Assembly (NCBI RefSeq): GCF_018691265.1
Contig: NW_024881282.1
Location: 25,694,899-25,758,898 of the forward strand
Reading direction: 5' to 3'
DNA from: Tyto alba
Lineage: Eukaryota > Chordata > Aves > Strigiformes > Tytonidae
Length of the DNA stretch: 64,000 bases
The notes beneath the pieces were generated by a model. The model saw only the letters and a list, made by a program, of their open reading frames with translations. It was not told where the DNA came from and did no database searches. The translations under genes were made by a program, and so were the position numbers. Positions 11,756 to 26,700 of this stretch are shown piece after piece (within the stretch, counting starts at the first letter, position 1; the number at the start of each line of letters is the position of its first letter).

Positions 11756-14700
11756 GTTTTTTGTTTTTTTTTTTTTTTTTTTTTTTTTTACAGTGTTCTC
11801 AGTGTATAACAAAAGGCTTACTTGTTTCTGTTCAGAGTAGTAGGATGCATTTACACAATTTTAATAATGTTTTATCAGTTAAAACTGTGATGGTATTTAC
11901 AGTGATTGGCTGTTGGTAATTTAAAAAAAGCCCAAAATTTTATTTGACATCTCTTGTCAAATACTGCTCTACCATACGGCAGAACCTAGTGAATCTGTGT
12001 ATTTTTTTCCATAACCTTCAGAATAGGATTATGTTAGCCAAAACCATTTTAGCTTGTAGAGATGACTTATGTTGCTGAGAAACAAATCTGGCATTGTGAG
12101 ACTACAACTACCTGGTGAAAAGTTCTTTGAATGTCATAAAGCTCAGAGGAGGTAAATCAAAGTCTCAAACAACACATTCAGTTGTTCTCATTGTAAAAGC
12201 TGTATTTTAAGGTTACTGTACAAAACTCAGTACTGTGGTCATGCAGGTTATTTGTGTATATAGGTAATGCAGGCTATATATGTATATGAGTAATATTTTC
12301 CCATGAGGCTCTTCAGTCTTCCTTTTGTGGTGGGGTATAGCTGCCTGTGGGACCACTGTGGAAGCCAGATCTTTGAAATGATCCATGTTAAAAATAGGTT
12401 TCAAAAGATGCAGTGTTATAAAAGATTGGCAGTGTTATAAATTGCCTTCACTCTTGAGGTCAGTGGTGATGGACAGTATGTAATTTTTCTCTTCATTCTT
12501 ATATCTTAGGTTTATTTACAGAGGATTTCTTAGGTTTATTAAAGAGTGCCCTTTTTTTGGCAAGGATTGTGTGGAAGCCTGTAGAAAGCGCTGTGACAGG
12601 GAATCATGCTCCTTTCCAGCGCAGCAGCTTGAGGGGAGAGAGAATTATGTGCGCTGTATAGAGGCAGATAGAAGAATGAGGAAACCACAGCCTGAATTTG
12701 GGAAAATAAAGCTTCTTCGGCCCCTTAACAAGCTGCTAAAGGGAAAGAGCAAACCAAGGCATGCCTCAATGCCAGCAGAAACACCCTGATGATCAGAAAT
12801 CATGGGACATGGTATGCCGCAACTCATAAGATGACTGAAATCAAGACTGGAAGTAAGGACCTCTGCGCAAGAACCCATTAGGGCGGAGAGTTGTCTATAA
12901 ATGTTATTTCTCCTGTTCTGTTTAGCCTAGTCACTGTTTCTCACATTTAATAGAGGTATTCTAATTAATTATAACAAACATAGCTTTCTAGAATTTGAAT
13001 GTTTCTTTTTGACCTCCTTTAAAAATTCTGTCAAAGAACATCTAAGCTCTGGCCACATCAGGGTCTAGCCACACCACCTATGTTGTAAGGTGTTTATTTT
13101 TTTGAGAAGGTCGTGGTTAGTCAGCTCTATTTTTGACAGTGAGGAAAGAGGAAAATCTGATTCTCTCCTTCAGTAATGCATGCATACAGATTTAACTGCA
13201 AGTTTCTGAAGATGGAATTAGGTCTGTAACTATGCAATTTTTCTGCATGTTAAAATCAAGATTGTATTTGTTTAGAAGGTTAGATGAAAAATGCAGAATT
13301 TCAGCAGCTATTAGGTAAGAATTTAGTATCTGCATGTACCTTTCACCTCTTTATGAAAAACCTAGTAAAAATTTTTGATGAAAACATTACATTTAAACCA
13401 TTTAAAATATTATTATTGTAATAATATGAAATTATTTTGTAAGTAGCCTATATTATTAAGGAAGGGAGAAAGTGTTAATTAGTGGGCTACAGGAGTATAT
13501 ACAAATATTCAAAATTAGTAGGTTTTTTTTTCTTACACTTGCAAAACTTCATTTCAGAGTTTATAGATGAAGCTCATCATTTAGGCTTTGTATTTCAGCC
13601 ATTGGTTATTTTTATAATCTGGTAACGAATTTAAATTGGAAAAAAAAAAAGACTAAAATCTGTATAAAGTGTGCTCCATATTAACGATAGCAGACTTCTA
13701 GTGTACTTAGCTTTTCAGAAGCGAATAAGTGATATAGCTGTAGATGTGGTCTTACCTCCTTAAAAATGCTGTGTGTAATGTCATTCATGAATTTCTACCA
13801 GCTTCCTTTGCAAAATGTTTTTTAAGAAGTCCAGAATTTCTCTTTACAATGCTTTTGATTTCAAATATAATTAGAGAAATGTATGAGCTTTCAGCATTAT
13901 CTGTCTTCATGATACTCGTCACGAGAAAGCTAGAAACGCTTACTAAGCTTATTTTGTTAAAATTGTAATCCTTTATCAATTTGACAAATGAAAATAAATC
14001 CACAACTCAGATGATTAAAACTTCATAGATCATTAGCCTAACTAAATCAAAGGTCTTGACAAAGAAATAGTTCTTGTGCATAGTAATTACCTTGAATTCA
14101 AATTTCTATGTCATACCAGCTGCATTGTTTTCCAAACCCCATAAAATTGCAAGGCATCTCACATTTGTTCTGTGATGATTTTTCTTTGTAACTTAAATCA
14201 GATATGTTATTTTAAATTATAATGAATTAGGAAATCGATGCAAAAAACAGATAGCTACAGTATTTAACATCTTGGATCTTTGTAAAGAAAAAAAAAAAAA
14301 AAGTGCTGATTTTTAGAATGTAGCCTGGAATCAAGTAAGTGATGAAGGTTAGTAGCTCCCCCAAAGAAATGGTGGGAAGAGAAGGTATAAAGGAAATTAA
14401 GTTCACTGATACGTGTACTAATTTATTTTTTTTCTCATGGCAATTGAAAGTAATATTTGGTCCTTTTTACTATCTAGTAATTCCCCTTCTTCCAATTTCA
14501 GTAATAATTCTTTCTTTTCAGTTTCCGCACTAGCAAAGGTGTTGGGTATTCTGCTCATTTTGTTGGCAACTGCTTAATAGTTACATCATTGAAGTCAAAA
14601 GGCAAAGGTTTCCAGCACTGTGTGAAGTATGACTTTCAGCCACGCAAGGTAAGCAAAGTGGTATTTATAGTAAAGAATAACACTGAAAATGTGACAGAGT

Positions 14701-17700
14701 GCTTCTGGGAAGAAGAGCTAAAATCCCTTTAGTGCCATAGTGTTACTAATAATTTCTTATTTATAAGTAGTTTTTCTAATGGTCATGTGAAATTCTGTGT
14801 CAGTCACAGACCAGAATCAATTCAAGAAAATGTAACAATTTATAAAGTAACACTTCTATAAAGTCAACTTGATTTTTAAAAATGCTGCTTTATTAGCTTC
14901 AGATAGAGAAGAATTTTGAGTGTTTGTAAAGTGGATGTGTTTTATTTTTAAAAGGTCATCATTCTATTTCTGAACATTCTATACTTGATGACTTTGGTGC
15001 CAATGTCTGGAACAATTCGCTGGCAATACCAGAGTTTCATCTTCTGATGCTGAGGGATATAAGGCTCTGAACTTTATTCTACGTCTGTGTTCAGAGACAC
15101 TTATGTATGTGTTCAGAGATTTCTCACTTTTCATAGTAGATCTTGATTATTTCTCCGGTGTTTATTAGTGTTCATTTCTACTGTATGCCTAGTAGTCCTA
15201 GGAGAACGATGACTCTGCTAACTTCAATATTTCAGTTAGTTGACTGAAACATTGACTTTTCTGTACAGTCAGCTTTTTGTGTTTGTCATTGATAGGAGCC
15301 TTGTATATATTTTGCTGTGACACTCATTTCTTTTGTTTATGGCCTTAGAATTTGTATATTGAATTTCAGTTGTTGTTTTGTTTTGAAAAAACAATCTCTT
15401 AGGAGGGAATACCATTATTCACTCAGCTTTATGTTCTACTATTTTTCTTGGTGTGTATTTGTGATTCAGAATCACTGATTCTAATTCTGTCATGTAGCTG
15501 TGAGGTTCTTTGTGGTTTTTTAAAACATAGTAATGTCTTTTTCTAGCATATTACTCAGGAATGTGTAAAGCCTTATAAACATGTATCTGTTGAGAGTATT
15601 GAAATTAATCTATTCTGTTTTGCAAAAATTATATTTGATTTTATAGCCAGAAGAGAGTTTTGATGACTGTTCAGTTTTCTTTTAAAGTAGCATGCTGATG
15701 TTACTGGTAAACACTCAATTTAGGAACAAATAGAATTGTTAACTTTTGGATAATTTTATTGATAACTAGTTTTTGGGATCTAGATGATCATTTCTTTACT
15801 TGTTCATGAACAACCAGTCTTTCATATTTTTAGCAAGATGTTCTCTTGATAATTTTTATAATGAATGACTAGTTTCCTTCATGCCATCCCTGGAAAATTT
15901 AAGCTCTTGCTATTCTACTTAAAATAGTTAATTGTGAAATACTTAATACATGTATGTCTCATTATATGAATCTCCATTTCAAATCATAATCTGCTGATCT
16001 ACTGAAGTATGTCCAAGTATAACTTCCATGCCCGTTTTATATTTCTTAGACATCATGCTTCATACACTTTGGGCTGTATGTCAGATTTAGAAAGTGTTTG
16101 AAATAAATCTTCTAGAATATATTTGCAATTGGCTTCATATGATACTGTTTTTCCATTAATAGCTTGTGTGTATGTGGGAAGGCACATAACACTTAATGGA
16201 GGAAAGAAAACCTGTCAAATACGATTCCTGGCTCCAACAAGTCAAAACATACCCTGTTTAACATGTAGATTTATTTTCTTCATGTTATTTAGGTATTACT
16301 TTGGTTCCAGTGTGCAAGCATTGAATGTGTAGATATGTATTAAAAAAATGTGTACCCATTTACAAAGCAGCTTACTGTCCAAATGCTAACCTGAGAAGTG
16401 TGATTTTTGTAATCAGATATACTATTTTCTAGCCTTTTGCTACAGGCATAGACATTTCAGCAATAGCTTTTGCCAGAAATACCATCCTCATTAAACTTCT
16501 GAATAACGTATTTTTAAATTTTTTGTTGAATCACAGTAAAATTATATATTCAAGCCACCTGGTCAAAAGCTTTATGTAGGCAGGTCAGAAAGATACTATA
16601 TTCATGTGAAGATCTTCCCACTGTTGCCTATGTCATATGACACCATCCACAGAATAATTTGTAATCTTAATTTAAAACTTTAAGATGTGTTAAGTGGTTA
16701 TTTAGGTTTTAATTACTGTATTTTAACAACATCATAAAAACAAGTTATTTCTAAAAACACACAGAGTAATTTTGTTATCATATCCCCAAATAGAAAATGT
16801 AGGTATAGTATAATAGACTGCCCTCTCAACAGAGCTAAACTAGCTTTGGCAGTGTTGTGTTTAATATGTCTATACTGCTTTTTGAGACTCCAAACTGAAA
16901 TTTTGGTGTTAGTAACCCCTAGTTATTTTCAATCCCTTGAATTCCAGCCTCAGCATCAGTTCCTGTAAAAGTATGAACAGTAAAGCACTGTAGTCGAGAG
17001 CAAACAGGTTTTTTTTGGTGTTTCTAATCCTGGACACCTTTACTAACTGTAGTACAGACTGAAGTAAGTTCCACGTTCTCTAAATACTTAGTGTGTGATG
17101 TGTCATCTCTCTGATTTTACTGTGCTATGGAGTAGGAATATGACTTACTCAGCAGTGGGTGATTAAGCTTGAAGGATTTCAGGTGTATAAAAAATTGACA
17201 GGCTGTTCTCTGAAGTGTCTTTGAGTACTGCCTAAGGAAGCTCTTGTTATTGCAGAGAGGCACGGTATTAGTGCATTTTTTAGAAAATGATACAGGGAAC
17301 GACACTGTAGGATGAACTTAAAATTGTATTACTGACTTTGAAAGTTAAAAAAAAAAAACAAAAAAGGTAGGGAGAATTTTTCAACTAAAAGTTGAAGATA
17401 AATTGTGTGTGAGGAAAACCATACTATTCAGATTAAATTGTTAGCCTTATGATAAGGATGGTTATAGCATCTGTGATGATCTGGGGAAGATCAGAAAGCA
17501 TACTAATATCAAGAAGCTTGCATTACTTTGCTATAAACTGTGTGGCATCTTACTGGGACGAGAGTTGAAAATTTTAAATACCAGTAACATTTGGATTTAT
17601 TTCTTTTTGAAACTTTCAGGGAACTTAGATATTGGGTCTTGCTTGACTTTGTCTCGAAAAAGGCAGATTATGCTTGGATATGCAGGATTTGCTATTTCTA

Positions 17701-20700
17701 TTTTAAAGGAACTGCAAAAAACTGCTGTTGTGGTTTGAGCCCAGAGGGCAGCTGAACACCATGCAGCCATTCACTCACCCCTTCCCCTCTCACTAACGGA
17801 AAGGAGAAAATTGAAGCAAAATGGCTCAGGGATGCTCACCCATTATGGTCACTGGCAAAAGACAGACTCGTTGGAGGAAGAAAAGAAAATGTCACTTTAA
17901 TTCAAATGCTAAACAAAAGACAACAATTAATAGACAAGGTGGGACAGTGAGAAGTGCCACCACCTCCAAAACCACCTCCCCCACCCCTCCCTTCTCCCCG
18001 GGCTCAGCTCTGCTCCCCATCTCTCCCCCTCCTCCCCCAGCAGCACAGGGGCAGGGGATGGGGGTCACAGCCAGCTCACCCCTCCTTCCTTCTTGGGAGG
18101 TGGGGTGAGCACCGCACATCCCTGCTTCCTGTGGTTCCCCTCCCACTGCAGACAGGCCTCCAGGAATCTTCTCTGGTGTGAGTCTTCCTGATGGACTACA
18201 GCCATTCCCAGACTGCTCCAGCGTGGGTCCCGCCAGCGTGTTCCAGTCCTCCCAGCACCAAACCACAACAGTGGGGGCTGCTTCTCCCTTCAGAGTCCTG
18301 GCCTCCTTTAAGTGCAACCACCTGATCGGGTGTGGCCTCCTTCAGAGGCTCCAGGCCGGCCTCTGATCCACCCGTGACCTCCATGTGGGACAGGGAGGTG
18401 GCCCTGCCGTCTCACCACGGGAAACAGGGGTCTCTGCTCCGGCACACCTCCCCTACTTCCTCCTCCTTTCTTCCACTGACCTGGGTGTTGGTTCTTCTTG
18501 TAACTCATCCTCACAAATTCCAAACTCTTTTTAGGTTCCCCCTTCTTAAATACGTTCTCACAGCAGTGCAGCCGCCATCACTGATTGGCTCAGCCTTGGT
18601 GCAGAGGTAGGTCTGAATTGGAGCCGGGGGAGCTTTGAGAAGCTTCTCACAGGGGCCACTGCTGTATCCCCCCTCCCCTGCAACCAAAAACTGTACCACA
18701 GAAACCCGACACACTTGGATAGGCAAGAAATGAGATACTCTAAATGAGATGCTCTTACATACTGTTGTATGATTAGTCTTTTCCCATTCTGTTAACTGTA
18801 AGTTTTAAGGAGGTAAAAATGAAAATCTATTTTTTAAGACCTTGAAAAAGATGTGGAAAAATTTGTGTATTCTACTATATATAAATATTACAGATAAATA
18901 ACAGAATACAGCTCAATTCAAGGTCTCCTACAATGATCATTGTCAAAATATATTTTTCTGCATGCTTTTTAAAAGCTGTAATGCTGTGTTCTATCTCATT
19001 TCAAAATCAACATGTGAAAACTTTTTGCTTTTATTTTCTCTGATACAGAGATGCAGATTTCTATATTAGTAGGCTCTGTATTTACTTACCCCAGCTCAGG
19101 GAGAGAGTCACCAAGGGACTTATTAAAAAAATACCCCCAAGAGATGTAGAAGTTCTCTGCTTTGAAGAAAAGAGACTTAGTTGAACACAGAAATCAAAAG
19201 ATAATCATTGAGACAGATACCAAGAAAGGGAAGACAAGTAAATTGTAAACTACTATTTCAAATTATTAAAATATGAAATTGTGTTTTCAAGGCAGATGAG
19301 CTGACTTTTTCATAGAATCAATAAGATTGAAGGAGACGTGTTGAGACAGTTTAGTTTCCCCCCCTGTTCAGAGAAGGGACACCTCAATTCGAAGGTTGCT
19401 CGGGATCTTGTCCAGTCAGTTTTTGAATATCTCCAAGCAAGGAGACTGCAGTTTCTCAGGGCAGCCTGTGCTAGTGTTTTGACTGTCCTTACTGCTTACT
19501 ACCACTCTTCTTACATATGTTCGAATGGAGTTTTCTGTGTTTCGATTTGTGCCTACTGCCTCTTGTCCAGTAACTGGGTAGTAGTGAGAAGTCTCAGGAT
19601 CCATCTTCTTTATCCCTTGCCCATCAAGTATTTATACACATGGATAAGATCCCCCTGACCCTTCTCTTCTCCAGACTAAACAGACCCATATTTCAGCCTC
19701 TCCTCACGTATCAGAGGCTTCAATCACTTAATCATCTTTGTGGCCCTTTCTGGACTTTGTCCAGTATGTCCATTTTCGTCTGGTTTGTGTATATTTTGAA
19801 ATAATGCAGACACCCATTATAGCTAAGTATTAATTGATTTGCTGATCTTAAAGATTAAATTTCCATTCCTAGTCTTAGATAAGTTCAAAGGTTTAATTTT
19901 AGAGGAAGCTTGAGGTTTTCTTCTTGAATTTATTTGTCATGGACATAATGATTCCTGTTGAGTAGATTATTTGAAAGATCATCATAGTTGCACTTGGGAG
20001 CATTTTACTGTGATGCTTTCTCTGATTATATAATGCATTTTGAATTATATGACAGTTGTCCAAAAATTGGTGGAATGGTAAAGAATGAAGGAAGAAAATC
20101 ATATGAAGCAATCAGGATGACATCTTAAACTGAGCTGTAAACTTTGCTGTCGTGAATTTTTTCCTTTTTTTTATTTAATTATTTCTGACAGAGAGCTATG
20201 ATGAAAAGGCAGAGATAGGTGATATGAATTTGTTACGGTAAGTGCACATAGGATTGGATTTCCCATCAGAACTCAGTTGTGTTTTGTGTTACGATGTATA
20301 GTGTTTAAATTAAATTACACTTTCAGGAATGGAAATTTATTTAACATTTTAATTATATGTATGCATTTTTGGCTCTAACCTCATAAAAGGATGCAGGTAG
20401 GTGTATCATTGCGTCTAGGCATGGTTCTACTGACTGGACTTGAAGTTCCATTGACTTGACTTTTAATTTTACAAGTTTGCGAGGATTAATCTGTTTGTAT
20501 AACTTTACGAGGCTGGTCACTTATTTTGAATGCTGTTCATTAACTTTATGTTTTATAGCACAAAACCTCCCACTATATACTAATTTTCCATGTCTTTCCA
20601 GTGGTATATGATAAGCATTGTACACATCTATAATCGATGGAGAAATAGTGAAATACGATGTTACGTGAATGGCCAGCTGGTATCCTATGGTGACATGGCC

Positions 20701-23700
20701 TGGCATGTTAACACGAATGATGTAAGATTTTATTTTTTTCCTTTATCATGGCTTTTCATTTTAAAGTAAATTGAAAAAGAAAAAAATAAGTACTATATTT
20801 GTTTTCTCTATATCTTTTAAAATTTTCTAATTTTTTTAACATTCTCCTTTCATCTACCCTCCTTAGTTATATACTTAGTTATGTACTTAGGAATGTACTT
20901 ATCAAAACATAACATTATTGATTTTATATATTAATATCTTTTAGAATATTGGGGCTTTTTCTTGCTGCATTTTGCATAGCTGTTCTAATGAAATTTTCAA
21001 AGATTTTGTTTGGACAGACTGTTATAGCTAATATTTTTACTATGTGACACCATATAGAGGACACTGATGACAATGGATTAATACTTAGCTTTTTCCATAG
21101 GAAAATGTGGTAGTTACAGGATTTACAGATTTAGCTTGAGGAAAGTCCTTAAGAAAATCTCTTTTGTTCTGACAGATGACTATGCACACTGCCAATGTGT
21201 ACAAAAGTACTAATTTTTGCATCGCGTTAAGTTCTGTGTTAGATTCAAGAGGAGATATTTGTTAATGCTTAAAAGATTTCTATGCTTTTTGTGTTATTGA
21301 ACATTACATTTTAAGTAGGTTTTTTAATTGCAGTAGAACTGAGTAGCCTGAACCATGTTCAGACTTGTATTGTTTTAAGCACTGTACAAGTGTAGTTAGA
21401 GATCATTTCTTCTATGCAGAGTTTACAGTTTTAAACCAACAAGATAAATAGAGGTATTAAAAAAGAAAAATAGCTAGAAATCAGAAGCGTGGAAAAATAT
21501 AAAGATATTTTTAGTATTACACAAAGTCTGAAGTCTTACATCTGTCTCACAGTAACAAGTATATTTTGTTAAGGAATTAATAATTAATATTGTTAGCAAG
21601 TACAAATTAGATGCGACAAAATTTCATCCCTGAAATACTGAGCAATTTCCTTTAGTAAACTTTTACAGAGAGATGTCCTCCCTTATTGGCCATCCAGACC
21701 TGTTAAAGATAATGAGAGACACACAGTTGTATAGCATTAGTCAGCTCAGAGCAGAGACACAGTGGCCATGCATCTGCTTGTCCCCCAGGCAGAAACCAGT
21801 CATTTTTACCTGCCAAAGATTGCATGTATCCCTTTAAATACCCCTATAGTTATTAATTGGCCTGAGTTCAAATTAACAGTATATTCTTACAAGAAAGGCA
21901 TCCATTTTCATATTTTTCATATTTAAATTCTTTTAATGAAATCTATATAAGGTTGTGGGTTTTTTTTTTTTTTTTTTTTTTTTCTTGGTGCTCTCTTTTT
22001 TTGTACCTTCTACTTTAGAAAGTTTGAGAGTCTACACCTAGTGATTCAGAAGATAGGCACTCTTTCTGGCCCAGAATTTTGCATGGGGAAGGCAGACAAA
22101 ATAATTCTCTTGTGTTTTGCCTTTAGATAAAGCTGTGCTAGACTTTCTGAGGAGCTTGATTCATCAGCTTGCTACACTTATGTTATTTCTCATTTATAAT
22201 ATAATTCTCAGTTGTTTCTGTCTGCCTCTAAAGGATAAGGAAGCCCTTTTATACTTAAGGAAATTAACTGTCTTTTGCTGAATTCTAGAGGCAAAGTTGG
22301 ATGTGAAAGGGAGAGTTTAAATATTAGATGTTAATTAAAGTAGGGGGGCTCTGCTTGCCAAAGCTTCTGACCGTCACTCTTTGCTTTCTTGCTAGCATTT
22401 CTACTTGCAAGAAAAGGCAAGCCTTTCAGTTTTTGCAGAGCGTGGTTTCTCCTTGGTAACATAAACGTTTTTGTGATAGGTGAGAATGTGATTGAAAAGC
22501 CAGCTGAGGTCTGAGGGTCTGGGCTGAGTTACTATTTATATGGTGTAAGGTTCTGTAATCCTTAATGATAAATGCTTGGTAAGATCTTCTCCTTCTATTC
22601 ATATATTCTTCACAGTATTCCTTTTTACTTTCTCATGTAATAGAAATACAATCCTTTCTTAAGGTGGGATTAGTTTACCAAGCTTTAGAAGTTTTGCTAG
22701 AAGTCTCTTAAGTTTCTGCAAAGGTTTTACTTTGGCTGCTAGAGAATAGACTAAGTTATTTTGTAACAACAAAAATCTATCAGAAATAGGAAATAGAAAC
22801 AAAAGTAAGAGAAATTCAGGACAGATGTGTGAATGCAATGTATGGAAGGCATAAAAAGGAAAGTAGGCAAGTGCGCACATAGGCTTCTTAGCACTATTAT
22901 ACATTAGCTAGGAAGAGAAGCTCTTGTTTTAACTGAGAGAAGTTTCTTGTATCTTATAAAGGTTGAGTTGTTAAAAGTATTCCCTTGAATACTTGGTAGA
23001 GACTGTGAATTTATTTTATTTTATTTATTCCCAGATTGTTCTTGCATTATAATTATCTTGTATTTTTATATTTTTTTCAATATCTGACATTTACCTCTTG
23101 TATCCACACAAGAACTGAAGAATACCTTAGTCTAAAAATTTTATGTACCCTGGAAGACATTGAAGTAAAGATGCAGATGACCAAAAGGGTGAAAGTTTAA
23201 ATAATGCTTTTTTTTTAAATTATTTTTTTTCTTGTATTTCTTCTATTTCATTCTTTCTTATACACAGCCATGAAGTCACCTTTCTGAACTTTTCTGTAAT
23301 ATGGGCAGCAAGATATAGGGTTATTACATGAAGTAGTCATTAAAGCTTCACATTCCTTTTCTTCACATATGTATGTTGTCTTAATACATGTTTTTGTCTA
23401 GGGATTTGCAAAATGCGTCATGCAAAACTCTAAATCACTCAAATCTTTTTCAAGATTTTTCATTTTCTTTGGAGGACCTCCATGTATTAAAAATGTTGTA
23501 CAATGTTCAGCCCAAATGTTAGAGGGAAGATATGTGTGTAGATGAAAATCGGGAAGACACTGTGAACTTCTTCATATAGCTGTTTCTATTGTGAATGCTG
23601 CTGATACACTGTTTCCATAGAGCCATTTTTGGCTTTGACTTCATTATTACTATCTAATGAAATATAAAAACCATATCAGTGCTGAGATTCATTGTATTTG

Positions 23701-26700
23701 AGTGCTAAACAAGATATAGCAGCTAGTGGTGAATAACTCATAGAGTTTATATTCCAAGGAGTAAATATAGCTAGAGATTATGACAAAAAAGTGAAGTGAA
23801 ACGCATGACAGGATATAATATAATCAAATGTGTGCAATTGCTTGCTGGTCAGTAGTCATGATCAGTTCTGTATGCCTTATGGATTGAATTATTTAGAAGA
23901 GATCAAATACACTTTGAGGTGGAAGTTAAATTGGAAGAGTTTGAATATTATAACTATTAACTGCAGAAAATTCCTCATCTGGGAAGTAACACGAAAGAGC
24001 ATAAAACTTCTCTTCAGGGTGTAGAATATGGTGATACTGATGTTTGGGAGAAGATTTGTGTTCAGACAGCCAGACAAAGATAAACTTGATGATGTTCTAA
24101 CATCTTTCACAGAACTTTGAATTTCTGTTGTAGGATAAGAAAACTGTAATATTTTAAAAGTTGATATAGGTGATGAAAAGTCAATAGGTTGCTGACATCA
24201 GTAGCACTTGGACTTCATTTGAAAGTAAGGCTTATAAACATCAAGAATATTAAGGATAAAGTTATATCCTTTAGTAACAAGGTCCAAAAGTTCCAAGAGT
24301 TTAATTTTTTATGTAAATAAAATAGGAGAATTTGGACCAAGGCACTGAATGAAGATCTGTCCATCACCTCATCTTGGGGTCATTAATGACATACTACCAG
24401 GGATGTACAGAAACAGGCAAACAAAATTGGGTCAGTTGGTGTCTGTCAGGTGTAAAACTGTGGAAATGTGAGGTAGTTGGAGGAAGACCAAATGAACAAT
24501 GAGGTTTGGGTGCTGCTTTTACAATAAATAAATAAGTCAGGCTTATGGGTTGTTAGGCATCTGGAACAGAAGTGAATGAAAATTCCCAGAAGATCAGGGG
24601 TTAGCCCTCCCCTACAGTTAAAAAATACAGGAAACAGCTAATCCAGAGTGAAGCATCGGAAAATGGGGAAGTGTAATCTGGTCAGAAAGAAAGAGACAGA
24701 ACTGGAAAGTACTACAGGTTAACAGACCTAGAATGTGTAATTATTTGTAAAACTCAGAATCCATTGAGAGCTACATTGGCTGTTGTACAATTAATGATAA
24801 TTAGAAGAATCCAAGAAAATACTCTTGTAGTAGGCAGGAATGTATGTCTCAGAAAATGGTTAGGAAGTTTCACCGTTAGATTTACTAGTAGTTGAAGTGG
24901 TGTCATATCCCATCTGTTGCACTGTGTATCCTATATAACACTGAATCAATTCTGATGTATTTTTTTTTCAGAAGTATTTTTAGTTTTGTCCAAAAAAAAA
25001 ATTGTAAAAAATTTTAGAAATTCCAAAGGAAAATCAAAAAAGAAATAGACATTTGGTCAAAAGGAGGATAAATCAGGAAATATCCTGGATACTTCTTACC
25101 TCACCTTATTGCAAAGCTGAGCTCCAGATCTTTGACTTCCTCTTAACTTTATAGACAGAGTCCTATTTTCCTTGTTAATAGCTTATCGACCCTGATCAGT
25201 TACTGTATCAGTTCACCATATTTGATTCCATTCTCCAGAGTAACAGTTTTCCTTAGGGTAAAACTCATCAGCCAAGCAGGATGAAGCGACAGGCTTTCTT
25301 AATGAAGATTCTACTGGTTTGCTGATTCAGCTCAAAAAGTGATACTTGATCCTTGTTTCCATTAAATAAAATACATGTGACTCAGTGAAGCTGAGAGAAT
25401 AGCCTTACAAAGATCCTTGTCCTTCCTGTTGTCCTTTTGTCCCCTTGTTTTCCATTTCCCCAGATCATTAGACAGTTAAGTTCTAAACTTTGTTTCATCT
25501 GAAAGCCGTTTTTCTTGGAAGCACCAGAAGAACTTAATCTAATTCTTGCAAAATAAATTTAAATTTAAAAAGAAAAAAAAAAAAAAAAGCACCAAGAAAC
25601 CCACTTCAAATCCGAAATAATAGGAAATAGACAGATGGAGAACTGCAGAAAATCTTCATGCAGAGGGATAATTGTTGGAAGAAGGAATGGAAAATAACAA
25701 CTCTTGTGATATGGGAGATGACAGAATAGGAATTTAAGGTCAAACCAAATCATTATAAGCTGTGATCATAGAGGAAGACTGTGTACCAGTTGCAAGCTAG
25801 AAGAATTTGTATTTGTTTTTTTCTTCTAGAGATGTTTAGCTCTGTTAGCACAACAGTGAAAAAAGTGTGCATTTTGGTGCATGTGCTCATGTGTTAGCAG
25901 TGGGAGTTCTGATTATAATTGCAAGGAACTTCAAGGCTTTCATATTTCCTAGAAGGCAATAGGGAAGGTTATTTGGTACTTGAATGTACTATTCTAATTT
26001 TCTCCCTTGTATGTTGAAAAATTAATAAAAAACAAATCCTAGCAGCCAGTCATAACAGCATAGTAATACTGACCTGTAAAACAATATTACGATATTCAAA
26101 ATGAAGTTGGTCACTACAGAGAATCAGGTACTGAAGTAAAAAATGATTGATTTATTTTCTTAGTTACAGTCTCCTTTTATTTTTTGACTTCTGTAGCTGT
26201 ACCTTAGTATTATTTCACTGTATTGTTTCTATGACTAATCTTCATTAACACTGCCTCTTTCTGATACAGAGCTACGATAAATGTTTTCTTGGTTCTTCGG
26301 AAACTGCTGATGCTAATAGAGTGTTTTGTGGCCAGCTTGGAGCAGTGTATGTATTCACTGAAGCACTCAACCCGGCGCAGATTTTTGCAATACATCAGTT
26401 AGGACCTGGATATAAGGTAATAATGGATCTTTTAAAAATGTAAAACTGGAAAAAGAAAGTAATTGATAGATACAGTTGGAAGATATATATGCAATATATA
26501 TATAGAGAGATATTCCTCTAATGTAGAGCTGTTTGATTTGGTTTCAGCAAAATAATATTTCTTGAAGTATCCTAACTATCCTCTATTTCCACCAACTTTT
26601 TGAAAGATGCAAGTTGTTTCTTTAAAGCATAGCTGAAGCATGTTTGTATGGGAAATTTTTGACTTTGGGTCATAATCATATTAGAGCAATTTTATATTTG

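Larger units (their letters stand above)
4872..14521 (+). other. NBEA: NBEA intron (9.65 kb)
   Basis: This phase 2 intron holds a CR1 RT remnant (8030-9340), a CA microsatellite (7405-7416), homopolymers at 9427-9448 (T22), 10065-10083 (A19), 11764-11789 (T26) and 14288-14302 (A15), and an unclassified block at about 12540-12915. The remainder looks like unique AT-rich intron. Confidence 0.8.
14649..20601 (+). other. NBEA: NBEA intron (6 kb)
   Basis: This phase 0 intron contains an A12 run (17347-17358), one solo LTR (17726-18713) and a CR1 fragment (19311-19775). From 14.7 to 17.3 kb I see only AT-rich sequence without a recognisable element. Confidence 0.8.
20722..26269 (+). other. NBEA: NBEA intron (5.5 kb)
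   Basis: This phase 0 intron contains a T24 run (21960-21983) and an A16 run (25573-25588). Otherwise I see no recognisable repeat, RNA gene or exon in it. Small open frames (for example 23830-24024 plus) have no homology I can recognise. Confidence 0.75.

Noticed and set aside
17892..18317. 141-codon minus-strand frame rich in Gly/Glu/Pro
   Set aside because: It lies within solo LTR copy 1. Its low-complexity GC-rich composition and lack of any gag/pol/env resemblance argue against a gene.
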